A stretch of 56,495 bases of DNA, from the NCBI GenBank assembly GCA_024643345.1, contig JAHENB010000012.1, positions 1-56,495 on the forward strand. Direction: 5' to 3'. This DNA is from Maribacter sp. (GTDB taxonomy: Bacteria > Bacteroidota > Bacteroidia > Flavobacteriales > Flavobacteriaceae). The translations under genes were made by a program, and so were the position numbers. The notes below the pieces were generated by a model. The model was not told the DNA's origin. It was given only the letters and a program-made list of their open reading frames with translations, and ran no database searches. Below, in pieces: positions 34,890 through 44,235 of the stretch; positions within the stretch are counted from its first letter, which is position 1; each line of letters starts with the position of its first letter.

Positions 34890-35729
34890 ATGCATCCAAC
34901 AACGTATCGATTGCTTACAGGTTTTTATGGTTTTTATTTGAATTTTTTGGCCCTTTTCTCAAAAAAAATGGCCGCAAAAAAAGCTTTTGATGTCTTTAGT
35001 AAGGTTAGGAAGGGCAGGGTCTTGCCCAATCAGGAAAGCTACCTCAACGTTGCTAAAGACGAACTGCATAGCATCGGGAAACACAGGGTACAATCGTATC
35101 GCTGGAAAGGATCGAAAAATCGAGTGCTTTTGTTGCACGGATGGGAAAGCAACAGTTTTAGATGGCAAAAGCTCATCGAAAAGCTCAGGGCGGCCGATTT
35201 TGATGTCATCACTTTCGATGCCCCCGGCCATGGGCATTCTTCCGGAACCCAACTTCATCTTCCGCTTTATGAGGAAGTCCTGGATCATATAGTAAAAACA
35301 TATGCTCCAAATCACCTTATTGGACATTCGATGGGGGGCTTTGCCATTCTTTATCACCAGTACCTTCGAAAGGACACCAACTCTGAAAAAATAGTGACCA
35401 TTGGATCGCCCTCGGAGTTTCATGAAGTCATGTCACATTATCAACAATTATTAAGATTCAATGATACCGTTTTGAATGCGCTTGATACCCATATCAAAAC
35501 TAAGTTTGGTTTAGGCATCAGGGATTTCTCTTCAGTAAAATTTGTGGATGCCAATGACAAAAGGGGCTTATTGCTTCATGACAAATTCGATACCATCACC
35601 AAACATGAAGCCTCTGAACGTGTACATGCCCATTGGAAGGGCAGCAGATTGATCAGTACCGAAGGGTTGGGCCATTCAATGCACCAAGACAGCGTGAATG
35701 AGCAGATCATTGATTTTTTGAACTCATAG
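34890..35729 (+). CDS. Alpha/beta hydrolase
   Basis: This 279-residue hydrolase has an N-terminal hydrophobic, possibly membrane-associated helix (YRLLTGFYGFYLNFLALF). The core follows: oxyanion LLHGWESNSFRW (about 82-93), nucleophile GHSMGG (Ser147), and His in GLGHSMHQD near the end. The acid is probably Asp in the KFVDANDKRG region. It belongs to the serine aminopeptidase-like (Hydrolase_4) class that acts on lipid or acyl esters. The gene stands alone on the plus strand. Confidence 0.85.
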   Translation: MHPTTYRLLTGFYGFYLNFLALFSKKMAAKKAFDVFSKVRKGRVLPNQESYLNVAKDELHSIGKHRVQSYRWKGSKNRVLLLHGWESNSFRWQKLIEKLRAADFDVITFDAPGHGHSSGTQLHLPLYEEVLDHIVKTYAPNHLIGHSMGGFAILYHQYLRKDTNSEKIVTIGSPSEFHEVMSHYQQLLRFNDTVLNALDTHIKTKFGLGIRDFSSVKFVDANDKRGLLLHDKFDTITKHEASERVHAHWKGSRLISTEGLGHSMHQDSVNEQIIDFLNS

Positions 35730-35801
35730 ATAAAGCTTAATTTAGCACCACTTACCAATCAATCATTTTTAAAATTGGGAAAACCTAATCCATAAAAAAC
35801 A

Positions 35802-36227
35802 ATGCAAGCCGTTACCCCTTTCCATATTGCCATTCCGGTTCACAATCTGGCCGAATGTAGGACCTTTTACAGAGAAATACTCAACTGTGAGGAAGGCCGT
35901 AGTAGCGACCAATGGGTCGATTTTAACCTATTTGGCCACCAATTGGTGATCCATTACAAGCCCAAGGCCGAAAGCGGGGACCTGCACCACAATCCGGTTG
36001 ATGGGCACGATGTTCCCGTACCGCATTATGGGGTGGTACTTCCCTGGAATACCTTCGAGTCTTTTTCCAAGGAACTCAAAGCAAAGGGGGTACATTTCGT
36101 AATTGAACCCTATATCCGATTTGCGGGCCAGGTGGGCGAACAGGCGACCATGTTCTTTTTAGATCCAGCAGGAAATGCTTTGGAATTCAAGGCGTTCAAA
36201 GATATCGGGCAATTGTTCGCCAAGTAG
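35802..36227 (+). CDS. VOC-superfamily (glyoxalase-like) protein
   Basis: This 141-residue protein has two beta-alpha-beta-beta-beta modules: [21 protein letters not shown] and [19 protein letters not shown], with metal-ligand candidates His8, His-rich [11 protein letters not shown], and Glu in ALEFKAF. The VOC fold binds a divalent metal and serves as dioxygenase, isomerase or antibiotic-binding protein; the substrate is not deducible. It lies 72 bases after the hydrolase gene and converges with the aldo-keto reductase gene. Confidence 0.85.
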   Translation: MQAVTPFHIAIPVHNLAECRTFYREILNCEEGRSSDQWVDFNLFGHQLVIHYKPKAESGDLHHNPVDGHDVPVPHYGVVLPWNTFESFSKELKAKGVHFVIEPYIRFAGQVGEQATMFFLDPAGNALEFKAFKDIGQLFAK

Positions 36228-36318
36228 GGCCTTACGAACAGGTTACAACCGTTCAACCACTAGAACACCGAAAAGGTCGAATAGCATCCATTTTGCAACT
36301 TGCAATTACCTTGTTTTG

Positions 36319-37290
36319 CTATTGCGACCAGGCTGTAGGTTTTCGATCCCAACGGTGTTTTCGCAGGGCTTGGTGCAAGGTATCCGACAATCCCTTACCA
36401 TCACTGGTCGCCGTATTGGCAAGCACATTCCTTTCTTTTCGCATTCCCGGGATGATGGTGCCCACCGACTTGTTCTTCAAGATAAAACGCAGGGCCATCT
36501 CGGCCATGGTCATACCCTGGGGTATCAAAGGCCGCAGTGCATCGGCATGCTCCACACTGGGAATCAGGTTTTCAGGCACAAAATAAGTACCCCGCCAATC
36601 GCCTTCCGGAAAAGTGGTCTCTTTGGTAATATTGCCCGTTAAAGTGCCCTCGTCAAAAGGAACCCTGGCAATGATACCAATATCCATTTTATCACATAAT
36701 GGAAAAAGCACGTCCTCCGGGTTTTGGTCAAAAATATTGTAAATTACCTGTACGGTATCGAGCAACCCAGTTTGCAATGCCTTGACCCCATTTTCGGGCT
36801 CCCATCGGTTCATACTGATACCCATTGCAGCGATTTTTCCCGAGGACTTCAAATCTTCCACAGCGCGTTTCCATTCTTCGCGATCGGCCCAACCATCATC
36901 CCAGGTATGGAACTGCATCAGGTCTAATTGTTCCATTCCCAAATTTTTTAGGGTCTTTTCCGTGAACGCTACGATATGGGAGGTCGGATAGGAGTCTTCG
37001 AAACGATATTCGGGCTTGGCGGGCCACTTGAAATTCATTGGGGGTATTTTACTGGCCGTATATAATTTCTTGTCATGATGCCTACGTACCAATTGCCCCA
37101 ATAATTCTTCGCTGTGCCCTTCCCCATAACCCCAAGCGGTGTCAAAAAAATTTACACCGCGCTCTACTGCCAAATCGAGCGATTTGGCCGATTGACGATC
37201 ATCCGATTCTGTCCATCCCGCCATGCCCCACATGCCATAACCAATCTCACTTACCTGCCAATTTGTTCTTCCGAATCTTCTATAAATCAT
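36319..37290 (-). CDS. Aldo/keto reductase
   Basis: This 323-residue NADPH-dependent (beta/alpha)8 barrel has FFDTAWGYGEGHSEE (Asp and Tyr), ASKIPP (Lys) and LMQFHTWDDGW (His), the catalytic tetrad. The C-terminal NADP site has GTIIPGMR. It reduces aldehydes or ketones, or oxidises sugars. The ATG at MIYRRFG is 11 bases inside the end of the small membrane protein gene, so the two are translationally coupled. It ends a three-gene operon. It converges with the VOC gene. Confidence 0.9.
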   Translation of the reverse strand: MIYRRFGRTNWQVSEIGYGMWGMAGWTESDDRQSAKSLDLAVERGVNFFDTAWGYGEGHSEELLGQLVRRHHDKKLYTASKIPPMNFKWPAKPEYRFEDSYPTSHIVAFTEKTLKNLGMEQLDLMQFHTWDDGWADREEWKRAVEDLKSSGKIAAMGISMNRWEPENGVKALQTGLLDTVQVIYNIFDQNPEDVLFPLCDKMDIGIIARVPFDEGTLTGNITKETTFPEGDWRGTYFVPENLIPSVEHADALRPLIPQGMTMAEMALRFILKNKSVGTIIPGMRKERNVLANTATSDGKGLSDTLHQALRKHRWDRKPTAWSQ

Positions 37291-37477
37291 TTTTTCCTTT
37301 TTTATTTTTCCACTGATACACGGCCCATAAAATGATCCCATAAATGAGTCCAATGATCGATCCGTCGCGTAATTTGTCTTGAAGCAAGGCTAGGGTATAT
37401 TCCCCTTCCAATATGATCGAAACCGCCACGAAAAGCACAATAAAAGTAAAGACCCTAAATCCTATTTTTTTGATCAT
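37280..37477 (-). CDS. Small two-helix membrane protein
   Basis: This 65-residue protein has two hydrophobic helices (VFTFIVLFVAVSIILEG and IGLIYGIILWAVYQW) and a basic C-terminus (KNKKGKNDL). I do not recognise a family. It lies 7 bases after the esterase stop and overlaps the aldo/keto reductase start, so it is very likely real. Confidence 0.75.
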   Translation of the reverse strand: MIKKIGFRVFTFIVLFVAVSIILEGEYTLALLQDKLRDGSIIGLIYGIILWAVYQWKNKKGKNDL

Positions 37478-37484
37478 GCTCTAT

Positions 37485-38336
37485 TCAATACTGATGGAAA
37501 GCATCGGACACAAAGCCCAATACCGTCGGCAGTGCTTCTCTCCAATACGTCCAGCTGTGACGCCCATCTCGAACCCGGTATTCATGCGGTATTTCCTTTT
37601 TGGTCATGGCGATGTGCACCAGACTGTTCCCTTCAAACAAAAAATCGTCATCCCCACAGTCGATATACCAACGCACCGTTTTGATATCCTCGACCGGCAC
37701 ACTTTCTATGAGGTTTAGGGCATTGTGTTGTTCAAAGAATTTTTGGGTTTGTTCTTCCGTCAAATTATCACCGTTCCTTTGAAGCCTTTCCTTCAAATCA
37801 TCAATGGTAAGCGATCCTACGGAGGCGCTCAATGGACAGGCAGATGAAAACAGTTCTGGATGGTGCAGCGCATACATAAAAGTGCCGCCACCGCCCATTG
37901 AAAGCCCTGCCACGGCACGAAAGCGCTTTTCTCCCTTGATGCGATATGTTTTTTCAACGAAAGGCATCAGTTCCTGAAAAAAGAAATCCTCATATTTCCA
38001 ATCGCCCACATTGAAATACCCCCTTTTTCCAGTATTGCCATCGGGCATCACGATAACCATGGGTGTTGCGGTACCGTCCTTTATGGCATTGTCGGCAATA
38101 CGGAGCACCTCGCCAAACTGTACCCAGCCCGTTTGGTCATCACCACCACCGTGCAATAGGTACAATACGGGATACGCTCGGTCCGATGTTTCATAATCGG
38201 GCGGCAGGTATACCGCATACTTCCGCTCACTTTTTAGGATCTTACTGGTCATCGAAAGGTTATCATAGACCTTTCCGGTCTGGCCTAGGATCGATGTCGA
38301 AATTATGAGAAAAAAGAATGAAAGGGATGGTTTCAT
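37485..38336 (-). CDS. Exported esterase-like (esterase D family) hydrolase
   Basis: This 283-residue protein has a signal peptide (LSFFFLIISTSILGQ). The esterase D/Fes-type fold shows YPVLYLLHGGGDD, the nucleophile AGLSMGGGG (Ser146), WYIDCGDDDF (acid Asp) and DGRHSW (His). It probably hydrolyses acyl esters of surface polysaccharides (acetyl, feruloyl). The ATG at MKPSLSF is chosen for the signal; 46 open upstream codons antisense to the next region are not coding. It leads the operon with the small membrane protein and aldo/keto reductase. Confidence 0.87.
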   Translation of the reverse strand: MKPSLSFFFLIISTSILGQTGKVYDNLSMTSKILKSERKYAVYLPPDYETSDRAYPVLYLLHGGGDDQTGWVQFGEVLRIADNAIKDGTATPMVIVMPDGNTGKRGYFNVGDWKYEDFFFQELMPFVEKTYRIKGEKRFRAVAGLSMGGGGTFMYALHHPELFSSACPLSASVGSLTIDDLKERLQRNGDNLTEEQTQKFFEQHNALNLIESVPVEDIKTVRWYIDCGDDDFLFEGNSLVHIAMTKKEIPHEYRVRDGRHSWTYWREALPTVLGFVSDAFHQY

Positions 38337-38421
38337 ATAAAAATCAAATATTGGTTGTTGACAACAAGATAATAAAACAGGATGGATTTTCGACTCAAAA
38401 ACTGGTTTGATCAAAACACGC

Positions 38422-40116
38422 CTACCAGCTTCCCCCACCTCCACCACCGAATCCGCCTCCCGAAGAACCGCCACCTGACGAACTACTGCTCGAAGGGCTA
38501 CTCACCATATTCGTTTTGGTCGATGCCATTGCCCCTGAGAACGATTTTGAGAACTGTTGCATGCCAAACACATTGCCCGAAGTTGAGGAGTACCATTGGG
38601 GAGGCGGTACATTGAGCGCATCGAATTTTTTGGCCCATTTCTCGAACATCCCGAAAGCAAGTGCATAACCCATGGTATTTTCAAAATAGTTGGGGTCATC
38701 CTTAAGCAGCATTTTCAATTTATTTTCCTCCGCGATCTTAATGAACTGTTTAAAACCTTTCAATTCCGACAGTATGCGATTCCCCCAGCTGTTCTTCTTG
38801 ACCATATAGGTATTAAAACCAAGTAAGATAAGACAACTCAACAAGATTGAAACACAGGCCAAAATGCCCCAAAAGAATAGGCCCGCCAAAGAGAGCAGTA
38901 TGGCCGAAACAATTAATATGACCAAGGTAATTGTTTGTGCCTTTTTCGATTCGGCCTCGTAATAGGGCTGTGCTTTTTCCTTTAAAATGTTTCGGGCACT
39001 GGCCATGGTAGTATAAAAACTATCTTTCAGGCTACTCACCAATACCTCTGCGTTGGTAGTTTCGGCGACGCTCCCGAACAACCCATTGAATATTTCCTTG
39101 GCATATTCGGGAGCAGTCTCCGGCAACGGGCCCAACCTTATCAATTTGGTATCCTTTTTTCCGAACAGCCCTTTTTTGGCCATTTCCTCAATCCTGAGAT
39201 GGCCTTGCGATCCCCAATGCGGCAGCAGGGAAATGAGGTCCGAATGATCTGCCTTATCATCGATGAGGAAACCCGCCATTGCGGGATCGAGGTTTTCGGG
39301 GGGATAATAGCTCGTGGTGCGAACCACCCGTTCATCTTTGCCATACTTGTGCCAAGTCATATAAAACCCACTGAACAATGCGGCAACAAGGAACAACCAG
39401 CCAAACTTGTCCCAAAATGGCCAAAAAGGCTTAAATTCCTCTACTGATTGGAGAGGCAGATTGATCAAAACCGTAACGCTCTCGCCGGGATGCGATGTAT
39501 AATTGCGCCGGCTCCTCCCTTCCAAGGCACCCTTATTGAAGGTGATCTCCATATCTTCCGTCAAAGAAGAAGTTCCCCTTGCACCGCTGTATACAAAGCA
39601 ATTTTCCGGCCCTAACCGAACTTGTCCCGGCGGATACACCTTAAAGTTGATCTGCTCAAAATCGGCCTGCCAGTCTTGGGGCTTGAGGTTCCAATAAAAT
39701 CGGATTTGGCTGTTTTCAAAAAGAAAGGCGTTGTAAACCCGGTACTTAATTTCGTAGTGTTGCGGGCCGATCAAGGTGATATCCTTATCCCCTATTTTGA
39801 TATCGATTTGATCGCTCATCTTTTGGACAAAATCGAAGGGCGCCTCGAATTTATGATTGGGCACCTCAATGTTGTCGATCTTTATTCTCCTTTTTGACGC
39901 CTTCCCCGCCGAATCGACAAGGTCATAGTTGGTTAAAATGGTGCGGTAGATTCCGTGCTTGTAAGTATCAAAATTAAGGTCGTAATTTTCCACGACATCG
40001 AAGTAGCCTTTCCCATTGATCATGATTTCCACCGAATAATTCTTTACGGTAAAATCCTGGGCCCCGACCGTCAAGGACCACATCATTGTTAATAGAAACA
40101 GCAAGACTTTATTCAT
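38422..40116 (-). CDS. DUF2207 membrane protein with Gly/Ser-rich tail
   Basis: This 564-residue protein has a signal peptide, an extracytoplasmic domain of the DUF2207 type (about 20-230), a transmembrane helix near 235-260 and two close helices near 395-440. A conserved region (KWAKKFDAL) follows and the chain ends in a Ser/Gly-rich low-complexity tail (about 535-564, finishing in GGGGGGSW). Such proteins, whose function is unknown, occur in Bacteroidota and Firmicutes, commonly beside LemA. The LemA gene lies 146 bases upstream in the same direction. Confidence 0.85.
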   Translation of the reverse strand: MNKVLLFLLTMMWSLTVGAQDFTVKNYSVEIMINGKGYFDVVENYDLNFDTYKHGIYRTILTNYDLVDSAGKASKRRIKIDNIEVPNHKFEAPFDFVQKMSDQIDIKIGDKDITLIGPQHYEIKYRVYNAFLFENSQIRFYWNLKPQDWQADFEQINFKVYPPGQVRLGPENCFVYSGARGTSSLTEDMEITFNKGALEGRSRRNYTSHPGESVTVLINLPLQSVEEFKPFWPFWDKFGWLFLVAALFSGFYMTWHKYGKDERVVRTTSYYPPENLDPAMAGFLIDDKADHSDLISLLPHWGSQGHLRIEEMAKKGLFGKKDTKLIRLGPLPETAPEYAKEIFNGLFGSVAETTNAEVLVSSLKDSFYTTMASARNILKEKAQPYYEAESKKAQTITLVILIVSAILLSLAGLFFWGILACVSILLSCLILLGFNTYMVKKNSWGNRILSELKGFKQFIKIAEENKLKMLLKDDPNYFENTMGYALAFGMFEKWAKKFDALNVPPPQWYSSTSGNVFGMQQFSKSFSGAMASTKTNMVSSPSSSSSSGGGSSGGGFGGGGGGSW

Positions 40117-40262
40117 GTTGTAAAGTTTACTTCATTGCCCCATTTCTATATACCCTATATCCGAAAACAGCTGTATCTTGGGCACTATAGGAGAAACCTG
40201 AACCTAGGATCATCGAAAAGGGAACCACTGGAAAGCCGCAGTCATTAATTCAAATCATTATA

Positions 40263-40823
40263 TTAAGAAAAATCTACTTTTACATTTGCCCTACTGGCCT
40301 CATCGGTTTCGAAAAAATCGAAGTGCTGGTACTTGAACATTGCTGCAAACAAGACCCCAGGGAAACTTTCACCATAAGTATTGTTTTCCCTGACCGTACC
40401 ATTATAGTAGCGACGGCTCCGTTCGAGATTTTCTTCAATGGTATTCAATTTCTCCTGTAGATCCAAAAAATTGGCATTGGCCTTTAAATCAGGGTAAGCC
40501 TCACCCAAGGCAAAAATACTTCTCAGGCCCTGTTGTAATTGGTTTTCTGCCTTGATTTGGGCATTGATGTCGCCCTTCGGAACCTGCATGGCAGCATTTC
40601 TTGCACTGATTACCGCTTCAAATGTTGATTTTTCGTGTTTGGCGTAGCCCTTTACGGTTTCCACCAAATTGGGAATGAGGTCATACCGCCTTTTAAGGGC
40701 AACGTCAATATTGCTCCAGGCATCGTTTACCACATTTTTATTTTTAACGAATCGGTTGAATATTCCAACCAGAAATACAACGATCAATACCAGTAAGCCA
40801 AGTAACACCAAAATAGTTGTCAT
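40263..40823 (-). CDS. LemA-family protein
   Basis: This 186-residue protein has an N-terminal membrane anchor (ILVLLGLLVLIVVFLVGIF). The family signature NDAWSNIDVALKRRYDLIPNL is present, cut here as AWSNIDVALKRR and YDLIPNLVETVKGYAKHE. A long helical region and the LFGRSRRYYNGTVREN-like segment (NLERSRRYYNGTVREN) follow, ending in FETDEA. LemA proteins form helical bundles at the membrane; their cell role is unresolved. It is paired with the DUF2207 gene downstream. Confidence 0.92.
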   Translation of the reverse strand: MTTILVLLGLLVLIVVFLVGIFNRFVKNKNVVNDAWSNIDVALKRRYDLIPNLVETVKGYAKHEKSTFEAVISARNAAMQVPKGDINAQIKAENQLQQGLRSIFALGEAYPDLKANANFLDLQEKLNTIEENLERSRRYYNGTVRENNTYGESFPGVLFAAMFKYQHFDFFETDEASRANVKVDFS

Positions 40824-40982
40824 GTTTTAAAAAATTATTGGTTCATATAAAAAGATTCGGAAGTGTCCAGGGTTAATTTTTCGTACACTATCCCATATAA
40901 AGATAGGAATAATCCTTTATCGATTATTTGCAACTACGAATTCCCATTTTACTATGTAGGTAGGTAGGATCACATTAATGCC

Positions 40983-41603
40983 TCAGCCCAAAATGATGCC
41001 TTTTCTTCGTACCCAAATATATGCAAATACCATATTGGGCACCCAACAAAGCCAGGCCACAAGACGATATGCCATTACGAAATCTTGAAACAAATGGCTT
41101 AACATCGGTAACCAAATTCTCAAGGTGACCGCTGCAAAACAGGCCGCATAGCTATAGATCATAAAACCCTGATGAAGTTGAAGATCGCCATTTTTTACCG
41201 CCAAATAGGCCTTAATGGTCGTAAAGAGCCAAAGACATCCCAAACCCATAAATCCCAGCGTTGAGATGAGTCCACCGGTTGCAAAAATGGCGATATAAAT
41301 ACCGCAGCTGCCACTGATCATTGCAGAAACGATATATATCTTACCCACCAAGCGATGTCTTTTTAGATGAGAAGACCTCATTTTTTTACTGAACTGCGAC
41401 CAACCGATCATCAGGGCCAGCCCTCCAAATAGTATATGCCCATAAAACCCTATGTTCCAAAAGGTATTCGATAACAGGGCATCGCTTTTAGATGCCAGCA
41501 GACCAAACTCCCTATCGAAGAAAAAATAGGTCAAGGGGTAGAGTCCGACTGCAATGGCCAAAACCATAAACACTATCCAAGCTACCTTGTTGGTCGAGTT
41601 CAT
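40983..41603 (-). CDS. DUF2306 membrane protein
   Basis: This 206-residue protein has about six transmembrane segments (AWIVFMVLAIAVGLYPLTYFF first). The family pattern HILFGGLALMIGW and HRLVGKIYIVS are present; the His residues there may bind heme or metal. Function unknown. It lies 13 bases after the amidohydrolase gene, so it is co-transcribed. Confidence 0.8.
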   Translation of the reverse strand: MNSTNKVAWIVFMVLAIAVGLYPLTYFFFDREFGLLASKSDALLSNTFWNIGFYGHILFGGLALMIGWSQFSKKMRSSHLKRHRLVGKIYIVSAMISGSCGIYIAIFATGGLISTLGFMGLGCLWLFTTIKAYLAVKNGDLQLHQGFMIYSYAACFAAVTLRIWLPMLSHLFQDFVMAYRLVAWLCWVPNMVFAYIWVRRKGIILG

Positions 41604-41616
41604 TTTTTTCTATTTA

Positions 41617-43071
41617 TCAGTAGGCGCCCGAATTTATGGCAGGAACCGGTGGCGGCCCCTCAGGGAGCATTGCTTTCCAGACTTCGGACCCCTTTCTTCT
41701 TGAAAATTCTTCCTTGATCTGTTTGCGCAAGTTTTCGTCTTCAAAAAGGTCGACCATGGTCGTTCCTAATGATCTGGCGGCAAAAAGCATCCCTTTGTGG
41801 CCGATTTCCATGCCGCCACAGGCCACAACCACCCAGGAATGCCATGGGGAATTATAAGGTGCCGTGGTGGCCATTAAAGTAATCTGGGGAACAATGTAAC
41901 TCACATCGCCCACATCGGTAGACCCTCCCGGAACCTCCTGAAATTCTGAACCCAAAGGTTTAATTTCCCCGCTGATTCCCTTTGGTTCCGCACCATATTC
42001 ACCCATGATTTCATTGGCAAAAGCCAGTTCCTTATCGGTATAGGTGATCGGGCCCACGAACTCCATATTTTTTTGCAATATTTTGGCCCCGGCTTCATTG
42101 ATCAAGAGTTCATAAAGTCCACTGTTGAGTTTCACTTCCACCTCAACACCTGCCATAAGTGCGGCGCCTTGGGCAATTTCCTTCATCCGTTCGGAAACTT
42201 CGGCCACCCCGCTCCGCTTCGAATCGCGTATCCAAAGCCAGACACTCGCCTTATCGGGAATTACGTTGGGCACTTTCCCCGCATCGGTATACACATAGTG
42301 CATGCGCACGGTCGGCAATACATGTTCCCTGAGCGAATTGATACCTGTGGTAAAGAATTCCGCAGCGTCCAAGGCACTTCGGCCGTTCCAAGGATCGGCC
42401 GCAGCATGCGCACTTTTACCTTTAAAGGAAATGGAATAATCCGACACCGCTTGGGAGCTGGCCATGTTGGCTTCGTTCTCGTAGGCGGGATGCCAGTCGA
42501 GACATACGTCGAGATCATTGAACAAACCGGCGCGGGCCATATATACCTTTCCGGCCAAATCCTCTTCGGCAGGGGTGCCATAGAAGCGAATGGTGCCCTT
42601 TAGTTTGCCCTCTTCCATCAATTCCTTAATGGCCAATGCGGCACCCAAACTTCCTGCTCCGAACATGTTGTGGCCACATCCATGGCCAGCAGCCCCGATC
42701 TCTAGGGGTTCTTTAGTCGGCAGTGCCTTTTGTGAGAGTCCGGGCAAGGCATCGAACTCCCCTAAAATACCAATGATCGGGCTGCCGGATCCGTAAGATG
42801 CGATAAAGGCGGTAGGTATGTCCGCTACACCCCTCTCTACGGTAAAGCCCTGTGCCTCGGCATAATCTGCCAATACTTTTGCGGATTGGTACTCCATCAT
42901 TGCGGGTTCGGCAAAGGCCCATATCTGATCGCTGATCTTTACCAGTTCATCTTGATGCTTGGCAACGGAAGCCAGTACTTCTTGTTTCTTTTTCAGGGTC
43001 GCCTTCTGACCGAACAAATGAAGTGGTCCAATGAACAATAACAAGGTAATGGCACAGTAAGTTTTTTTCAT
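41617..43071 (-). CDS. M20D-type amidohydrolase (AbgB-like)
   Basis: This 484-residue exported protein has a signal (ITLLLFIGPLHLFGQ). The M20D metal site is recognisable: GHGCGHNMFGAG (Cys/His), GTPAEED (Glu pair), and DWHPAYENEANM (His), with VPGGSTDVGDVSY and HSWVVVACGG near the end. AbgB-like enzymes cleave p-aminobenzoyl-glutamate; related ones hydrolyse N-acyl amino acids or hippurate. It leads a two-gene operon with the DUF2306 protein. Confidence 0.87.
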   Translation of the reverse strand: MKKTYCAITLLLFIGPLHLFGQKATLKKKQEVLASVAKHQDELVKISDQIWAFAEPAMMEYQSAKVLADYAEAQGFTVERGVADIPTAFIASYGSGSPIIGILGEFDALPGLSQKALPTKEPLEIGAAGHGCGHNMFGAGSLGAALAIKELMEEGKLKGTIRFYGTPAEEDLAGKVYMARAGLFNDLDVCLDWHPAYENEANMASSQAVSDYSISFKGKSAHAAADPWNGRSALDAAEFFTTGINSLREHVLPTVRMHYVYTDAGKVPNVIPDKASVWLWIRDSKRSGVAEVSERMKEIAQGAALMAGVEVEVKLNSGLYELLINEAGAKILQKNMEFVGPITYTDKELAFANEIMGEYGAEPKGISGEIKPLGSEFQEVPGGSTDVGDVSYIVPQITLMATTAPYNSPWHSWVVVACGGMEIGHKGMLFAARSLGTTMVDLFEDENLRKQIKEEFSRRKGSEVWKAMLPEGPPPVPAINSGAY

Positions 43072-43152
43072 TCTGAATTGTTGGATTTGTGTATAGATAT
43101 GATAATTGAATCGGGATCTAGATCACGCTAGGGAAGGTTTAATTCTAAAACG

Positions 43153-44058
43153 CTAAAAGCCCCAGCGTTTCATGATTTTCAGGTCGGCAGCTACAGATTC
43201 CATTGGAGTTTTGCCCTGATAGGACTCCTGTTCGATAATAAAATCGGTAGTTCCGCCCAATTTTTTACATTTTTGAACAATAGCTTCCACCCCAACAATT
43301 CCTTCCCCGAGAATGGTGCTCTCATAAGGGTGATCCCCACTGCCCTTTATCATATCCTTGACATGAACCGAAGCGAAACGGCCTGGATATTTTTCCAACC
43401 AAGGATCTGCCTTGGCACCCCCGTTCATCATATTGCCAAAATCTAACTGTTGGATCACAAAATCGGGGTCCGTATTTTGAAGGATCAAGTCGTATAAAAT
43501 CTGCCCATTTACTTTATGGTCAAATTCAAAGTCGTGATTGTGGTACCCAAATTTCATGCCCGATTTTTGGCACAGTTCCCCGCATTTGTTAAATATTTCC
43601 ATGAAAGCAAGGAGTTGGTCATAATCTTGCCAGATCTTCTCATCGAGCCATGGGCTGATCACAAAATCCTGCCCTACGGTGGCCGCATCCTCGACCGTAT
43701 ATTTCCAAGCATCGGTAAAGTCTTTCCCTGATGCATCCCAATGGTTCATCCCCAGAACGGTATGGCCGCTGGGCATTTTCATGCCGAGACCATTCAGGAT
43801 ATTCTTAAATTCCATCGGTGACCACCCATAAAACTTTCGATCTACATAGTTGGCGTGCTCTACCACCGTATATCCCATTTTGGCCAATTTTTCCATACTG
43901 CCCTGGGGGTCGGTTTTCATTTCGTCCCGTATCGAATACAATTGTACCCCTGTTTTGATCTGCTTCTTCGAGAGGGTAGCAGCATAACTGGGAAGAATGG
44001 ATATGGCCGTTGCGGCAAAGGCACTTTTTTTTATGAAATTCCGTCGTGATCGTTGCAT
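43153..44058 (-). CDS. Tat-exported sugar phosphate isomerase/epimerase-like protein
   Basis: This 301-residue protein begins with a twin-arginine signal (RSRRNFIKKSAFAATA). The rest is an AP-endonuclease-2/xylose-isomerase-type TIM barrel: TGVQLYSIRDEM, YTVVEHANY, FGYHNHDFEFD (metal His), LDFGNMMNGG (Asp/metal) and FIIEQESYQG (Glu). Cofactor-loaded folding before export explains Tat use. Its sugar or cyclitol substrate is not known. It lies 81 bases upstream of the amidohydrolase gene in the same direction, possibly in its operon. Confidence 0.88.
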   Translation of the reverse strand: MQRSRRNFIKKSAFAATAISILPSYAATLSKKQIKTGVQLYSIRDEMKTDPQGSMEKLAKMGYTVVEHANYVDRKFYGWSPMEFKNILNGLGMKMPSGHTVLGMNHWDASGKDFTDAWKYTVEDAATVGQDFVISPWLDEKIWQDYDQLLAFMEIFNKCGELCQKSGMKFGYHNHDFEFDHKVNGQILYDLILQNTDPDFVIQQLDFGNMMNGGAKADPWLEKYPGRFASVHVKDMIKGSGDHPYESTILGEGIVGVEAIVQKCKKLGGTTDFIIEQESYQGKTPMESVAADLKIMKRWGF

Positions 44059-44235
44059 GTTGGTTTCTTTTAGGTGGGCGGCTTCTGATTTGGAAAGCCT
44101 GTTATCTGACTAAATATAATATTAAATATGGAATAGGACCGAATAAATGTTATTTGGTTGCCATGTCCTTGGGCGTCCGAGCATTTTATATCCCCAGTTA
44201 CATTTCATTAGACCAATCTGGAATTTAATGCATAG

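Noticed and set aside
36175-36642. 155-codon plus-strand frame after the VOC gene
   Set aside because: It overlaps the VOC gene and runs antisense to the aldo/keto reductase gene; composition is non-coding (Arg/Ser/Pro rich).
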